In this document: positions 52,137 through 62,048 of the stretch, piece by piece
Position numbering within the stretch: the first letter of the stretch is position 1
How the letters are laid out: each line of letters opens with the position of its first letter
Source: Pseudomonadota bacterium
GTDB lineage: Bacteria > Pseudomonadota > Gammaproteobacteria > Steroidobacterales > Steroidobacteraceae
Length of the DNA: 64,000 nucleotides
Direction: 5' to 3'
Assembly (NCBI GenBank): GCA_963205255.1
Contig: CAUJIK010000054.1
Coordinates: 62,001-126,000, forward strand
The notes under the pieces: model-generated
Database searches by the model: none
The model's input: the letters and a program-made list of their open reading frames with translations, nothing else
Told to the model about the DNA's origin: nothing
Translations under genes and position numbers: made by a program

Positions 52137-53279
52137 ATGCATCTGGTTGATACGACACTTTTCTACTCTCCGACCAGTGGCGGCGTGCGCCGCTACCTCA
52201 ATGCCAAGCACGCCTGGCTGCAGCGCCAGGAGAACTGGCAGCACAGCCTGCTGGTTCCGGGCGATGTAACGTTGCTCGAACGCGGCGGCGTGAGCTCCAT
52301 TGCCGGCGCCATCCTGCCCGGCACCTTCAACTACCGACTGCCGCTGGCGCCCCGCCGCTGGCGCCGCATGCTCGAGCAACTGGAGCCCGATCTCATCGAG
52401 GCGGGCGACGCCTTCCATCCGGCATGGTGCGCGGTGAACGTGGCCGCGCGCCGCGGCATTCCCTCCGTGGCTTTCTTTCATTCGCATCTGCCGCGCCTGG
52501 TGGGCAGCCGCTGTGGTTCCCTGCTGGGCCGCGGAGCCGGCCGCTACCTGCGCTGGCTTTATGACCGCTTCGATCTGGTGCTGGCGCCGAGCCGCATCAT
52601 GTGCGACTACCTCACCGATCTGGGCGTGCGCCATGTGCAGCTGCAGCCGCTGGGTGTGGACACGGACATCTTCCATCCCTCGCGCCGTCACGAGCGTCTG
52701 CGACGCGAGCTGGGCATCGGTCCGCGCACGCGGCTGCTGGCCTATGCGGGCCGCTTCTCCGGCGAAAAGAACATCCCGGTGCTGCTGGAGGCCTTTGCCC
52801 AGCTGGGCAGCGACTATCACCTGCTGCTGGTCGGCGGTGGCGAGCAGCGCCGAGCCGCCGAGAACATCACCTACTGGCCATACCGCCGCGACAGCGCCCA
52901 GCTGGCTTCGATGCTGGCCTCGGCCGATGCGCTGGTGCATGCCGGCACGGCCGAAACCTTCGGCCTCGTCATTCTCGAAGCCATGTCCTGTGGCCGGCCG
53001 GTGGTCGGCGTGAAGGCCGGCGCGGTGAAAGAACTCATCGACGAGGAAGTGGGCATCGCCGCGGCGCGCGCCGATGCCACGGTGTTTGCGCAGGCCGTGC
53101 GCAGTCTCTACGAGCGTGATCTGGATACGCTGGGCGCGGCGGCGCGCCAGCGCGTGATGACGCACTACTCCTGGCAGAAAGCGCTGCGCCGCCAGCTCGA
53201 TACCTATGCCGCGATGCTGGGCGTTCGCGGTGCGCTGATGTCGCCCGACCACGCCGAGCCCGCCAACATCACGCCTTGA
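52137..53279 (+). CDS. GT4-family glycosyltransferase
   Basis: Retaining, GT-B fold transferase of 380 residues from the ATG at 52137. The acceptor-side N-terminal half starts FYSPTSGGVRRY, and the donor-binding half has the AGRFSGEKNIPVLLEAFA strand and the E-x7-E motif in AETFGLVILEAMSCGRPVV, typical of GT4 mannosyl- or glucosyltransferases. It is not attached to a polysaccharide cluster here. The gene ends 11 bases inside the convergent WD40-type gene. Possible products include a lipid- or protein-linked mannoside; the sugar cannot be stated. Confidence 0.9.
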   Translation: MHLVDTTLFYSPTSGGVRRYLNAKHAWLQRQENWQHSLLVPGDVTLLERGGVSSIAGAILPGTFNYRLPLAPRRWRRMLEQLEPDLIEAGDAFHPAWCAVNVAARRGIPSVAFFHSHLPRLVGSRCGSLLGRGAGRYLRWLYDRFDLVLAPSRIMCDYLTDLGVRHVQLQPLGVDTDIFHPSRRHERLRRELGIGPRTRLLAYAGRFSGEKNIPVLLEAFAQLGSDYHLLLVGGGEQRRAAENITYWPYRRDSAQLASMLASADALVHAGTAETFGLVILEAMSCGRPVVGVKAGAVKELIDEEVGIAAARADATVFAQAVRSLYERDLDTLGAAARQRVMTHYSWQKALRRQLDTYAAMLGVRGALMSPDHAEPANITP

Positions 53280-54300
53280 GCGTGTAGATCCTCAGGCCGC
53301 CATCGGTGAGCGCGACGGCAAGCTGTCGCCCATCGGGCGACCAGCGCGCCAGTGCCGCGGGGCCGTCCAGCAGCTGCACGTCCAGTGGTTTGCGCTGCGC
53401 CGTGCCCGGCCGCCACAGCACCACGCGCCAGTCGCGGCCGGCGGACACCAGATGCGCGCCGCCGCACTGCCAGGCCAGCGATTCGATGCGTTCCTCATGC
53501 CCTTCGAGCTGCGCCGGATCACTGCCTTCCGGCCCCTTGCCGCCGAAATCCCAGACCACGATGCTGCTTGAGCCGGTGGAGGACGTGGCGAGCAGACGGC
53601 TGTTCGCGCTCCACACTGTCTGATCCACCTTGCCTTCATAACCGCTCATGCGCGAGCGCTTGCGGCTGTTGAGATGGCGGAAGTTGATGGTGCCATCGGC
53701 AAGGCCGCTGGCCACCACCTTGCCATCTGGCGAAAGCGCCAGCGTCACCGGCGCGCCTTCCAGCACGAATTGCTCGATCGAGCCGCCACGGTCGATGCGG
53801 TCGACGAAGATCGCGCCATGGCCGGCGGCGATGATTTCATCCCGCCCGCGCCAGGTCAGGTGGGAAAGCAGCGCCGAGTGCGCTTCGAGCCTGAGCTGCG
53901 GCGCGCCGGCGACGTCCACCACATGCACATCCTTGCCCACCGCGAAAGCCAGGCGCTCGCCGTCGGCACGCCAGGCAAGGCCCGCTGGCCAGCGTGGGCT
54001 GCGGTGCAGGATGTGCCCATGGGTTTCGGCACTGGCGTGTGCATCCCACAGGCGTACGCCGCCGTCCTGCCCCGTCGTTGCGATCAAGGCGCCCTTCGGC
54101 TGCCATGCGGCCGCCAGCAATCCGGGTGCATGTTCGCCAAGCAGCGCGGCCGTTCCGCCTTCGCGGGCAATGCGGTAGAGACGGCCTTCTCCACCCGCCA
54201 CGACAAGACTCCTGGAGTCCGGCGACCACGCCAGATCCGCCGGATAGTCCTCGATGCGCGCCGTGGCGGCAGAGACAAGCTTTGCTGCGGCGCTGCTCAC
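53269..54300 (-). CDS. WD40-repeat protein
   Basis: 343 residues from the GTG at 54300, which overlaps the GTPase stop (GTGA). The chain consists of about seven WD-type blades, each with a W/SPDGR-type turn and a VRLWD/[11 protein letters not shown] strand (for example [37 protein letters not shown]). No signal peptide. WD40 propellers are protein-interaction platforms; standing last in a coupled cluster behind a COG0523 GTPase suggests a partner role in metal delivery, which is inference. Confidence 0.82.
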   Translation of the reverse strand: MSSAAAKLVSAATARIEDYPADLAWSPDSRSLVVAGGEGRLYRIAREGGTAALLGEHAPGLLAAAWQPKGALIATTGQDGGVRLWDAHASAETHGHILHRSPRWPAGLAWRADGERLAFAVGKDVHVVDVAGAPQLRLEAHSALLSHLTWRGRDEIIAAGHGAIFVDRIDRGGSIEQFVLEGAPVTLALSPDGKVVASGLADGTINFRHLNSRKRSRMSGYEGKVDQTVWSANSRLLATSSTGSSSIVVWDFGGKGPEGSDPAQLEGHEERIESLAWQCGGAHLVSAGRDWRVVLWRPGTAQRKPLDVQLLDGPAALARWSPDGRQLAVALTDGGLRIYTLKA

Positions 54301-55733
54301 GCGATGCAGGCCGTGAATCCCATCAACAGCTCCTCGCGATCCAGGTTGCGACCGATGAATACCAGCTGGCTCACGCGCGGCGCATCGCCCCATGGCCGCT
54401 CCGGCCTGCCGTCGAACATCATGTGCACGCCGTGGAAGATGTAGCGCCGCTCGTCACCCTTGAGATTCAGCACGCCCTTCATGCGCAGGATGTTCTCGCC
54501 ATGGGCCTGCAGCAGGTAGGAGAGCCAGTCATTGATCTTGCGCGCATCCAGCGGCCGCGCGTCGGTGATTCCCATGGAGGAAATCTCGGCATCATGATGA
54601 TGCGAGGCAAAGGTGCGTTCCGCGGCGGCAGGAACCGGCATGGTCAGCCCGAACTCGGCGGGGTGATGCTCGGTGAACAATGCCCACGCGCCGTCGGCGG
54701 GGATTTCGATGTGGTATTCGCCGCCCGCGCAGTCCATCGCCAGCGCTGCCGGTGCGCCGCCGGGAGAGAAACTGCCGCCACCGGGCACAGCCACCGCCGC
54801 TTCAGCGAACACGCGTACCGCGGGTTCGATCTGTGTCGCGAGTGATGCCGCATCGGCGGCGGGCAGCGGCAGCAACGCCACCTTCAGCGCCGCATGTTCA
54901 TGATCGTGGTGGTGATGCGCATGCTCGGCATGAGCATGATCGCTCTCGTCATCATGGCCGTGCTCATGGTCATGGGTATCGCCGTGTCCATGGTCGTGGC
55001 CGTGTGCATGCTCACCCGCCGCGCGCAATACATGCCTGCCCTTCGGCAACACGTAAGCGCCCGCCCACTCGAACGGATACTGCGGTTCGAGGAAGGTTCC
55101 ATCGAAGGCCAGCGCCCGGTCCAGGTCGAACGCGCCCAGCCCAAGCACCACGTCGACGGGCACCTGCGCGTCGCGCGCGCGATATATCTTCGCCGTGCCG
55201 TTGATGGCGCGGATGCGCTGCTCGATGCGCGCCAGATCCCTTTCGGACACCAGATCGGTCTTGTTGAGGATCACCACATCGGCGAAACCCACCTGTATGG
55301 CGGGCTCCTTCAGATCATCCAGATGCCGCTCGAAATGCCGCGCGTCCACCAGCGTGACCACGGCATCGACGACGAACTGGTCGCGCAGGTCGTCGTCGAG
55401 GAAAAAGGTCTGCGCCACTGGCCCCGGGTCGGCCATGCCCGTGGTCTCGATCAGCACATGGTCGAAGCGCTCGCGCCGCTTGAGCAGCTGGCCCAGCACG
55501 CGGATCAGATCGCCGCGCACCGTGCAGCAGATGCAGCCATTGCTGGTCTCGAAGATCTCTTCCTCGGCACCGATCACCAGCTGATGGTCCACGCCCACTT
55601 CACCGAATTCGTTCTCGATCACGGCAATGCGTTTGCCATGGTTCTCGGACAGTATGCGGTTCAGCAGCGTGGTCTTGCCGGCTCCCAGGAAGCCGGTCAG
55701 CACGGTGACGGGAATGCGCGTGTTCTGGTTCAT
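54297..55733 (-). CDS. COG0523/CobW-family GTPase with His-rich metal-binding loop
   Basis: 478-residue metallochaperone-type GTPase. G1 loop GFLGAGKT (14-21), the invariant CxCC metal motif at Cys67-x-Cys69-Cys70 (NGCICC), the NKTD guanine motif at 157-160, and a histidine loop at 242-280 with 18 His in 39 residues. The C-terminal CobW_C domain is present. Such proteins deliver zinc (or cobalt/nickel) to client enzymes when metal is limiting. Start at 55733 overlaps the stop of the 58-residue gene (ATGA). No Zur box was identified upstream of the cluster. Confidence 0.93.
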   Translation of the reverse strand: MNQNTRIPVTVLTGFLGAGKTTLLNRILSENHGKRIAVIENEFGEVGVDHQLVIGAEEEIFETSNGCICCTVRGDLIRVLGQLLKRRERFDHVLIETTGMADPGPVAQTFFLDDDLRDQFVVDAVVTLVDARHFERHLDDLKEPAIQVGFADVVILNKTDLVSERDLARIEQRIRAINGTAKIYRARDAQVPVDVVLGLGAFDLDRALAFDGTFLEPQYPFEWAGAYVLPKGRHVLRAAGEHAHGHDHGHGDTHDHEHGHDDESDHAHAEHAHHHHDHEHAALKVALLPLPAADAASLATQIEPAVRVFAEAAVAVPGGGSFSPGGAPAALAMDCAGGEYHIEIPADGAWALFTEHHPAEFGLTMPVPAAAERTFASHHHDAEISSMGITDARPLDARKINDWLSYLLQAHGENILRMKGVLNLKGDERRYIFHGVHMMFDGRPERPWGDAPRVSQLVFIGRNLDREELLMGFTACIA

Positions 55734-55906
55734 GATCGGGTTCGCCTGAGAATCAGTTTCTGTACCGGCCTGAAGGCCACAAGACGCAGCAGCAGCCACC
55801 ACCACAGGCGGCGGCCTAGCGGCGCGGGCTGCGGCGGTACGGCCGCGAAGAACTCGCGTTCCAGCGACACATGCCGCGGTCGCGCACTTGCAGGGTCGGT
55901 GCTCAC
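55730..55906 (-). CDS. Small basic membrane-associated protein (58 aa)
   Basis: Short gene starting with a GTG at 55906 that overlaps the methyltransferase stop (GTGA) and ending in the GTPase start (ATGA). The coupling on both sides supports a real gene. The product has a Trp/Leu-rich hydrophobic stretch ([13 protein letters not shown]) between Arg clusters, suggesting a membrane-surface helix. I know no family for it. Role in the cluster unknown. Confidence 0.55.
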   Translation of the reverse strand: MSTDPASARPRHVSLEREFFAAVPPQPAPLGRRLWWWLLLRLVAFRPVQKLILRRTRS

Positions 55907-56496
55907 TTGCGTCCGGCCGTGTCCATTTCCCACACGGTAACCGGGCCGTCACGGCGCAGCCAGAAGCCGGCGCCGAGGTGACGGAAATTTCGATCCAGCT
56001 GTCGCCGGTACCAGCTGCCGCCGCGCAGGCTCACCGCCGGGTCGGTGCGCGACTGGTCGCAGTTCTCCTCCCAGTCCTCGCGCGTCAGCACGCCGAAATA
56101 CAGCAGCCCACGGCACACGCGCGCCAGGTTCGCGAGCGCCCGCTGCGTCTCGGCCGCCTTCAGGTATTGCAGCACGTCGTAGCAGATGACGAGGTCATAC
56201 TGCCCGCGACGGGTGAAATCCTGGATGCCGCCATGGATCCAGCCATAGCGGTCGCACAGATAGCGGCTCACCTCCAGGCCCGTGTAGGTCGCCTTCGGCA
56301 GGCCGCGCCGCAACGGCGCGCGCAGCAGGCCCACCCCGCAGCCGGCATCAAGGATGTTGCGCACCGGCAGGCCCAGATGGTCGGCAAAGGCCGCGATCAG
56401 CCGACCGCGCGCGTTCATTTCGGCGCGATTGGTCACTGCGGTGCGCGGATTGAAGTAGAAGCGCTGGTAATAGGCGCGGTCGAAATGTTCTTTCAT
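55903..56496 (-). CDS. SAM-dependent methyltransferase
   Basis: Class I methyltransferase of 197 residues from the ATG at 56496. Motif I is [15 protein letters not shown] (around 48-62), followed by an acidic TGLEVSRYL strand and a [12 protein letters not shown] motif. The start is not secure: upstream in-frame Met codons exist and none has a clear ribosome site, but the chosen one begins the family-typical [15 protein letters not shown]. It heads a coupled four-gene run with the small protein, GTPase and WD40 genes. Substrate unknown. Confidence 0.75.
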   Translation of the reverse strand: MKEHFDRAYYQRFYFNPRTAVTNRAEMNARGRLIAAFADHLGLPVRNILDAGCGVGLLRAPLRRGLPKATYTGLEVSRYLCDRYGWIHGGIQDFTRRGQYDLVICYDVLQYLKAAETQRALANLARVCRGLLYFGVLTREDWEENCDQSRTDPAVSLRGGSWYRRQLDRNFRHLGAGFWLRRDGPVTVWEMDTAGRK

Positions 56497-56652
56497 TCGG
56501 GCAAACAAGGGGCAACGCGGGGCATGAGGCTGGCTCCTGGGGAAGGGAACCATTCTCATCCAGCGGACCAAAGACCCGCAAGCTGCATCGTTCCGGCGAA
56601 GCTGACCGCTATCCGGGCTGTTTCATCACAACTGCCGCGTCACCGCGTGGCG

Positions 56653-57513
56653 TCAGAACCTGATCTCGAAATACGCCTTGGCGCCGTGCGCACGCGCACC
56701 CGAGGCCAGTTGCCCGATGTAGGAGAGTCCCACCCTGGCCGATGGCGATGGATTGAGGTCCAGTCCGGCCTCGATGACGGCGCTGTTCTTCGCAATCGGC
56801 GCGCCGGCGACACTGAAGCCGTCTGACCCGGCCAATGCCTGCATTGCCGTCGAAACGGTGTCGCCGAAGGCGCGCCGCCAGCCGAGCGTTCCACGCAGCC
56901 GGCCCGCCACACGTCCGAGCGAGCCGTTGGTCTCGGCGTGCAACCCCAGCGTGGTGAATGTCACCGCGGTCTTCTCATTGCGGCCGGTCAGAGCGGCCGC
57001 GCCGCCCTGCTCGGCGAAATCGCGGGTCTGCACGCCGACATGAGCCAGATTGGCATACGGCTCGAGGCGGACCGCGCCGGCGTCGAAGCCGTAACCGAAT
57101 TCACCGAATACCTGCGTGGTGCCGCCATGATATCTGGCTGTCGTGCGGTCGTTGAAACCGGGCACAACGACCGAGCGCCGGATGTCGAGCTCGTGCCAGG
57201 TGTGGGCAAGGCCCGAGCGGAAGGCGAGATTGCCCTTTTCGGTGCCGCCATAGACCCCGAAATGATAATCGTCGCTGCTGCCTGACGAGAGGTTGCCGCC
57301 GGTGTGGGAGAGGGAGCGGCTGTAGCCGGCCATGAAGCCGATGCGCCAGTCGTCGGCGGGGCCGTCCATTCCCACAAGCAGACCACCGATCGAATGGTTG
57401 AGCGACGCGGCGTTGGCGTCGCTGTCGATCGAACCCCATGAGCCGAAAGCCACGCTCCACAGTGCGGCTCCGGCGTGATCTGGCGCGACCAGCGCCGGGG
57501 CATCGCCGGCGCC
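56653..57513 (-). pseudogene. Autotransporter beta-domain, cut off from its passenger by an amber codon
   Basis: The 286 codons after the TAG at 57514-57516 stay in the same frame and encode an autotransporter barrel: it begins GAGDAPALVAPDHAGAALWS, continues FGSWGSIDSD, runs through alternating strands and ends in Phe (FEIRF). Alone it has no signal peptide, so restarting at a GTG (57453) would not give an exported protein. It should be read together with the passenger at 57514-60462 as one 1,269-codon gene. Confidence 0.85.
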
Positions 57514-60462
57514 CTACGCCAGCACCGGAGTGAGCGATCCTCCCGCATTTCCGAAGGCCGAACGCATGCGGTCGGTGGCCGCGTCGCGCAGGAAGCGGCT
57601 GTCCTCGATCAGCACCGTCCGGGTCGATGCATGAATCTCGCCCGAGAGCGCATCGAAGCCGGCGCGCGCCACGTCCTGATCACTGCTCAATGCGACGGCG
57701 CGCCAGAGAACATGGGTATCGTCGAGCCTGTCCATGGCATCGGCGGCCGCGATCTGGTTGCGGGTGCGGCCGATCTGCCCGAAGGTGACATCGTTGCGCA
57801 CCATCTCCAGCGTCACATCGTTGCCATCACCGCCGTCATAGGCGACACGCGCGTCGAGGAACAGCAGATTGTCCGTGACCTGACCGAAGGTGCCGGCGAC
57901 GGCGCCCGCGCTCTGCTTGTCGATGAGGGTGTAGGGACCGTTGAGGATGCCCCAGCTCTCCGCATTGCCCGACGACAGCACCAGATCGAGCGTCGCGTCG
58001 GTGAGATCAACGGCGCCGACCGCGACGATCCGGTCGGCCGCCGTCGGAGTCACCCCGATCCGCAGAGTGCCATGGTTGATGTAGTCGCCGAGAATGTTCT
58101 GTGTTCCGATCGAGCTGCCCAGAGCGTGAACGCCGCCGGGGGCGATGATCACAGTCGAGCCGGCCGAACCGAGGCTGCCGGTGCCGCTGAGCAGCGCGCC
58201 GGCACCGACGGTGATCGAGCCACCCAGGGCGTTCCCGACCACAAGCTGGCCCCCGGCAACATTCGTCCTGCCTTTGAAACCAGAGGAGTCGCCGGTCAGC
58301 GTGGTGATTCCGACATGGTGGCCGAGAGCATGATGGTCATGAGCATGAGAGTCGGAGCTGCTGCTGGAAAGTGCCGCCGCGAAGGTCGTGGCGCCGGCAT
58401 GGTTGAAGACCAGCGTGCCGGTGCCCTCGCCGAATTCGAGACTTGCCGAGTCCAGCGTTCCCGCGGCAGTGGCGGCATCGCCCGCTGCCGCACCGATGTT
58501 CAGCGTGCCTCTGCTGCCGGTCTCGGTGCCGATCAGGACTGCTGCGGAACTGGCCTCGCCATCGTCGGAGATGGTCAGCGTTCCGATGCCGGCTCTGCCG
58601 ACATGCAGATCGGCGCCGATGCTCCATTGCGAGCCAGAACCGGTTACGGTCGCCGTACCGGTCGAACCGAGAACGCTGCCGACATAGGCCGAGCCGCTGC
58701 CGTGAAGCTTGCCGCCACTGTCGATCCGCAATGTGCCGCTCGATCCTTCCTGATTGCCGACATAAACGGCATTGCTGCTATTCGCGGTTCCGCGATCGGA
58801 GATCGTCAAGCGGCCTGAGCCATAGTGTCCGACGTAGAGATTGCCGCCGGTGTTCCACGCAGAACCCGCCCCGGTTACCGTGGCTTCACCCACGGCGCCC
58901 GTGGTGTGGCCGAGATAACCACCGCCCGTGTTGCTGACGAGACCACCGTCGGTGACGCTGAGTGTTCCGGCGCCTTCCTGGCCGACGATGAGAGCGGCGG
59001 AACTGGCCCACACGGAGCCTCTGCCAGTAACGGCAATCGCGCCAGTCGCGCCGGCGTAGCGCGCGACAGAGCCAGTGGTATTGGCAAGGCTTGCGCCATC
59101 AGCCACCGTCAGCGCTCCGTCGCCCGAGGCACCGACATAGAGCAGGCCGCTGTTGCTCCATGTCGAGCCGCTTCCGCTGACCGTGACCGCACCGATCGAG
59201 CCGGCAGAGTTTGCTATATAAGCAGTGCCGTTGGAGAGCGTGCCGCCGCCGTCGATCAGCAGCGTGCCGCTGGATCCCGCCAGACTGCCGATATAGGCGG
59301 TGCTGACGCTGCTTACCGCTCCGTGATCGGAAATCGTCAAGACGCCTGCGCCTGCGTGGCCTAACGCGAGGGTACCGCTCACGCTCCATTGCGAACCAGT
59401 GCCAGTCACCGTTGCCGCGCCAGCCGAACCGGCCGAATATGCAATGCGGGCACTGTCGTTGACGGAGAGCCTGCCACCGCTATCGATCAGCAGTACGCCA
59501 AAGCCCCCGTATCCGACGGTAAGGATGCCGCTGCTGCTCCATTGTGAACCGGCGCCGGTCACAGTCGCCGCGCCCGTCGAGCCGGAAGAGCTTCCGATAC
59601 GGGCAACACCGAAGTTGGCGAGTGTACCGCCGCTGTCGATCCGCAATGTGCCGTCCGATCCAGCCTGTTTTCCGACAAAAAAGGTATTGCTGGCGTTCAC
59701 CACCCCCTGCTCGGAGATCGTCAAAGCGCCAAGGCCCGAGTATCCGATGCTGAGAATGCCGTTGCTGCTCCATTGTGAACCGGCGCCGGTCACAATCGCC
59801 GCGCCCGTCGAACCGGACTCGCTTCCGATACGGGCAGCGCCGATGTTGGCGAGCGAGCCGCCGCTGTCGATCCGCAATGCCCCGTCCGATCCAGCCTGAT
59901 TTCCGACAAAGACAATACTGGCGACATTTGTCGCCGCGTAGTCGGAGATCGTCAAGGCGCCAAGGCCCGAATATCCGATGCTGAAATTGGCGCTGCTGCT
60001 CCATTGAGAGCCTGTGCCGATCACCGTCGCGACGGCCGTGGAGCTGGCGTATCCCATGTAAACGGTCCCATTGGAGAGCGTGCCGCCGTTTCTGATCAGA
60101 AGCTTGCCGCCCGTCGCCGACGTGCCGAGACTGACGCTGCTGGCCGTGGCAATGGACGTGTCGATAACGGCATCATCCGCGCCATTGATCGTCGTGGCAT
60201 CCGCGGACGTGGGCACCTGACCTTGCTGCCAGTTGCCGGGCTTGAACCAGTCGTCATCGATCACGCCAGTCCACGTTCGGGCAGCCGACCAGGCAGGCGA
60301 AGCAAGCACCGACGCCGCAAGAAACAACGATGCCGCGGTCAATCCTGGCGATACGCGCTCCCGCAGCAGCCGAAGCAACGACGCGCCACGCCGCAGCCTG
60401 ACGTTCGCGAGTCGCCCACGCGCCACGATCCGCGGCACGATTTCAGAGCTCAAGTCGTCCAA
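57514..60462 (-). CDS. Autotransporter passenger (T5SS/PEP-CTERM-type repeats), ends at in-frame TAG
   Basis: 982 residues from a TTG at 60462 with a strong GGGGAG site six bases upstream. An extended signal region ends near residue 60 (LASPAWSA). The passenger is a beta-helix built from T5SS/PEP-CTERM-associated repeats (VTGAGSQWSSSG, LTISDHG, LRIDSGG cores), about 14 units to residue ~680, then a His/Asp patch, a pertactin-like IIAPGGVHALG linker and the region before the barrel. It stops at TAG (57514-57516) exactly where the barrel begins; relatives usually have Tyr there (inference). Base use is slightly less GC-rich than its surroundings. As written, the product cannot reach the outer membrane as an autotransporter. 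Confidence 0.85.
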   Translation of the reverse strand: MDDLSSEIVPRIVARGRLANVRLRRGASLLRLLRERVSPGLTAASLFLAASVLASPAWSAARTWTGVIDDDWFKPGNWQQGQVPTSADATTINGADDAVIDTSIATASSVSLGTSATGGKLLIRNGGTLSNGTVYMGYASSTAVATVIGTGSQWSSSANFSIGYSGLGALTISDYAATNVASIVFVGNQAGSDGALRIDSGGSLANIGAARIGSESGSTGAAIVTGAGSQWSSNGILSIGYSGLGALTISEQGVVNASNTFFVGKQAGSDGTLRIDSGGTLANFGVARIGSSSGSTGAATVTGAGSQWSSSGILTVGYGGFGVLLIDSGGRLSVNDSARIAYSAGSAGAATVTGTGSQWSVSGTLALGHAGAGVLTISDHGAVSSVSTAYIGSLAGSSGTLLIDGGGTLSNGTAYIANSAGSIGAVTVSGSGSTWSNSGLLYVGASGDGALTVADGASLANTTGSVARYAGATGAIAVTGRGSVWASSAALIVGQEGAGTLSVTDGGLVSNTGGGYLGHTTGAVGEATVTGAGSAWNTGGNLYVGHYGSGRLTISDRGTANSSNAVYVGNQEGSSGTLRIDSGGKLHGSGSAYVGSVLGSTGTATVTGSGSQWSIGADLHVGRAGIGTLTISDDGEASSAAVLIGTETGSRGTLNIGAAAGDAATAAGTLDSASLEFGEGTGTLVFNHAGATTFAAALSSSSSDSHAHDHHALGHHVGITTLTGDSSGFKGRTNVAGGQLVVGNALGGSITVGAGALLSGTGSLGSAGSTVIIAPGGVHALGSSIGTQNILGDYINHGTLRIGVTPTAADRIVAVGAVDLTDATLDLVLSSGNAESWGILNGPYTLIDKQSAGAVAGTFGQVTDNLLFLDARVAYDGGDGNDVTLEMVRNDVTFGQIGRTRNQIAAADAMDRLDDTHVLWRAVALSSDQDVARAGFDALSGEIHASTRTVLIEDSRFLRDAATDRMRSAFGNAGGSLTPVLA
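59534..60002 (-). repeat. 231-bp tandem repeats in the passenger
   Basis: Near-identical DNA blocks recur at exactly 231-bp steps (matching points 59534, 59765 and 59996), that is 77 codons, in frame. They encode consecutive T5SS-type repeat pairs. Their similarity suggests recent duplication and a potential for length change by recombination. Confidence 0.8.
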
Positions 60463-60671
60463 TGACCGCTCCCCGAGCTTTCAGGGAACTGGACGCGTTA
60501 TGGTTGACCTCATCAAATCGTCCCTGTGTCCAATTTGCAGATGGGCGGATATTCCGTCATCCCGCACAGGGGTCGCCCCGAACCGGATCACGAAAATCCG
60601 GCAGGCCGTCATGGATCTGGAGAACTGTGATCGATTTATGAAAGAAGGGCTTTCTGGCACCATAGGCGCAC

Positions 60672-61994
60672 ATGTCTCCCCCATCACCCCGCGTCGGCTT
60701 CGTGAGCCTGGGCTGCCCCAAGGCCCTGGTCGACTCCGAACGCATCCTCACGCAGCTGCGCATCCGCGGCTACGAAATCTCGCCCAGCTACGAGGCCTCC
60801 GACCTCGTGGTGGTGAACACCTGCGGCTTCATCGACAGCGCCATCGATGAATCGCTCGAAGCCATCGGCGAGGCGCTGGAGGCCAACGGCAAGGTGGTGG
60901 TCACGGGGTGCCTCGGCGCCAATCCCGGGCGCATCCTCGAAAAGCATCCGCATGTGCTCGCCGTCACCGGCCCGCATGCCACCGAGGAAGTGCTGGAGGT
61001 CGTGCACCAGCACCTGCCGCGCCCGCACGACCCTTACACCGATCTCGTGCCGCCGCAGGGCATCCGCCTCACGCCGCGCCATTACGCCTATCTGAAGATC
61101 TCGGAAGGCTGCAACAACAAATGCAGCTTCTGCATCATCCCCGCGTTGCGCGGCCGGCTGGCCTCCCGGCCGCTGGCCGAAGTGCTGCGCGAGGCCGAGC
61201 GGCTGGTCGCGGCAGGCACGAAGGAGCTGCTGGTCATCTCGCAGGACACCAGCGCCTACGGTGTGGACCGCCGTTATGAACCTGCCACCTGGCACGACAC
61301 CGCTTTCGAAACTCGCTTCATCGATCTGGCCCGCGCGCTGGGCAGTCTCGGCGTGTGGGTGCGGCTGCACTATGTGTACCCCTATCCGCATGTGGACGAG
61401 GTGTTGCCGCTGATGGCCGATGGCCGCGTGCTGCCCTATCTCGACATCCCCTTCCAGCATGGCAGCGCGTCGGTGCTCAAGCGCATGCGCCGTCCGGCCC
61501 ATGCCGAGAACACGCTGGCGCGCATCCATGAGTGGCGGCGCCAGGTGCCCGAGCTGACCTTGCGCAGCACTTTCATCGTCGGCTTCCCGGGCGAAACTGA
61601 AGCCGAGTTCGAGGAGATGCTGGCCTGGCTGGACGAGGCGAACCTGGATCGCGTCGGCTGCTTCAAGTATTCGCCGGTGCAGGGCGCCACGGCGAATGAC
61701 ATTCCCGGCGCGGTCACACCCGAAGTCATGGACGAGCGCTACGAGCGCTTCATGCAGAAGGCAGGCGCCATCAGCGCCGCGCGGCTGCGGGCGAAGGTGG
61801 GCAGGGAAATGACTGTGCTGGTCGATGAGGTTGCGGGCGGCTCTGCCACGGCCCGCACCATGGGCGATGCGCCCGAGATCGACGGCACCGTGAAGATGCG
61901 CGCCACGAAAGCGCTGCGCGCCGGCGAGTTCGCGCGCGTGCGCATCACCGACGCCGACACCTACGATCTCACCGCCGACGCGCTGCCCGGCTGA
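60672..61994 (+). CDS. rimO: Ribosomal protein S12 methylthiotransferase RimO
   Basis: Radical-SAM enzyme adding a methylthio group to an Asp of ribosomal protein S12. 440 residues, same as E. coli RimO. The UPF0004 domain has its three Cys ([22 protein letters not shown]), the radical-SAM motif is GCNNKCSFC, and a TRAM domain closes the protein (~375-440). The 208-base gap upstream, shared with the divergent autotransporter gene, is noticeably AT-richer than the surroundings; I see no clear promoter or other feature in it. A strong hairpin follows the stop. Confidence 0.96.
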   Translation: MSPPSPRVGFVSLGCPKALVDSERILTQLRIRGYEISPSYEASDLVVVNTCGFIDSAIDESLEAIGEALEANGKVVVTGCLGANPGRILEKHPHVLAVTGPHATEEVLEVVHQHLPRPHDPYTDLVPPQGIRLTPRHYAYLKISEGCNNKCSFCIIPALRGRLASRPLAEVLREAERLVAAGTKELLVISQDTSAYGVDRRYEPATWHDTAFETRFIDLARALGSLGVWVRLHYVYPYPHVDEVLPLMADGRVLPYLDIPFQHGSASVLKRMRRPAHAENTLARIHEWRRQVPELTLRSTFIVGFPGETEAEFEEMLAWLDEANLDRVGCFKYSPVQGATANDIPGAVTPEVMDERYERFMQKAGAISAARLRAKVGREMTVLVDEVAGGSATARTMGDAPEIDGTVKMRATKALRAGEFARVRITDADTYDLTADALPG

Positions 61995-62011
61995 CGATCT
62001 CGTCGCCGAAG

Positions 62012-62048
62012 CATTGCCCTGCCGACTCACCGGGCCGGCAGGGCAATG
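62012..62048. terminator. Bidirectional hairpin between rimO and the serine hydrolase
   Basis: Arms CATTGCCCTGCCG (62012-62024) and CGGCAGGGCAATG (62036-62048) form a perfect 13-bp stem with an 11-base loop, filling the gap between two convergent stops (61994 and 62049). No T-run follows on either side, but size, perfection and position suit a shared transcription stop. Confidence 0.65.

Noticed and set aside
56653..57513. Frameshift explanation for the split autotransporter
   Set aside because: Counting codons shows the barrel and passenger share one frame; the break is a single TAG, not an indel.
59534..60002. Regular repeats as a possible CRISPR array
   Set aside because: Units are 231 bp, in frame, and encode autotransporter repeats; no short direct repeats with unique spacers.
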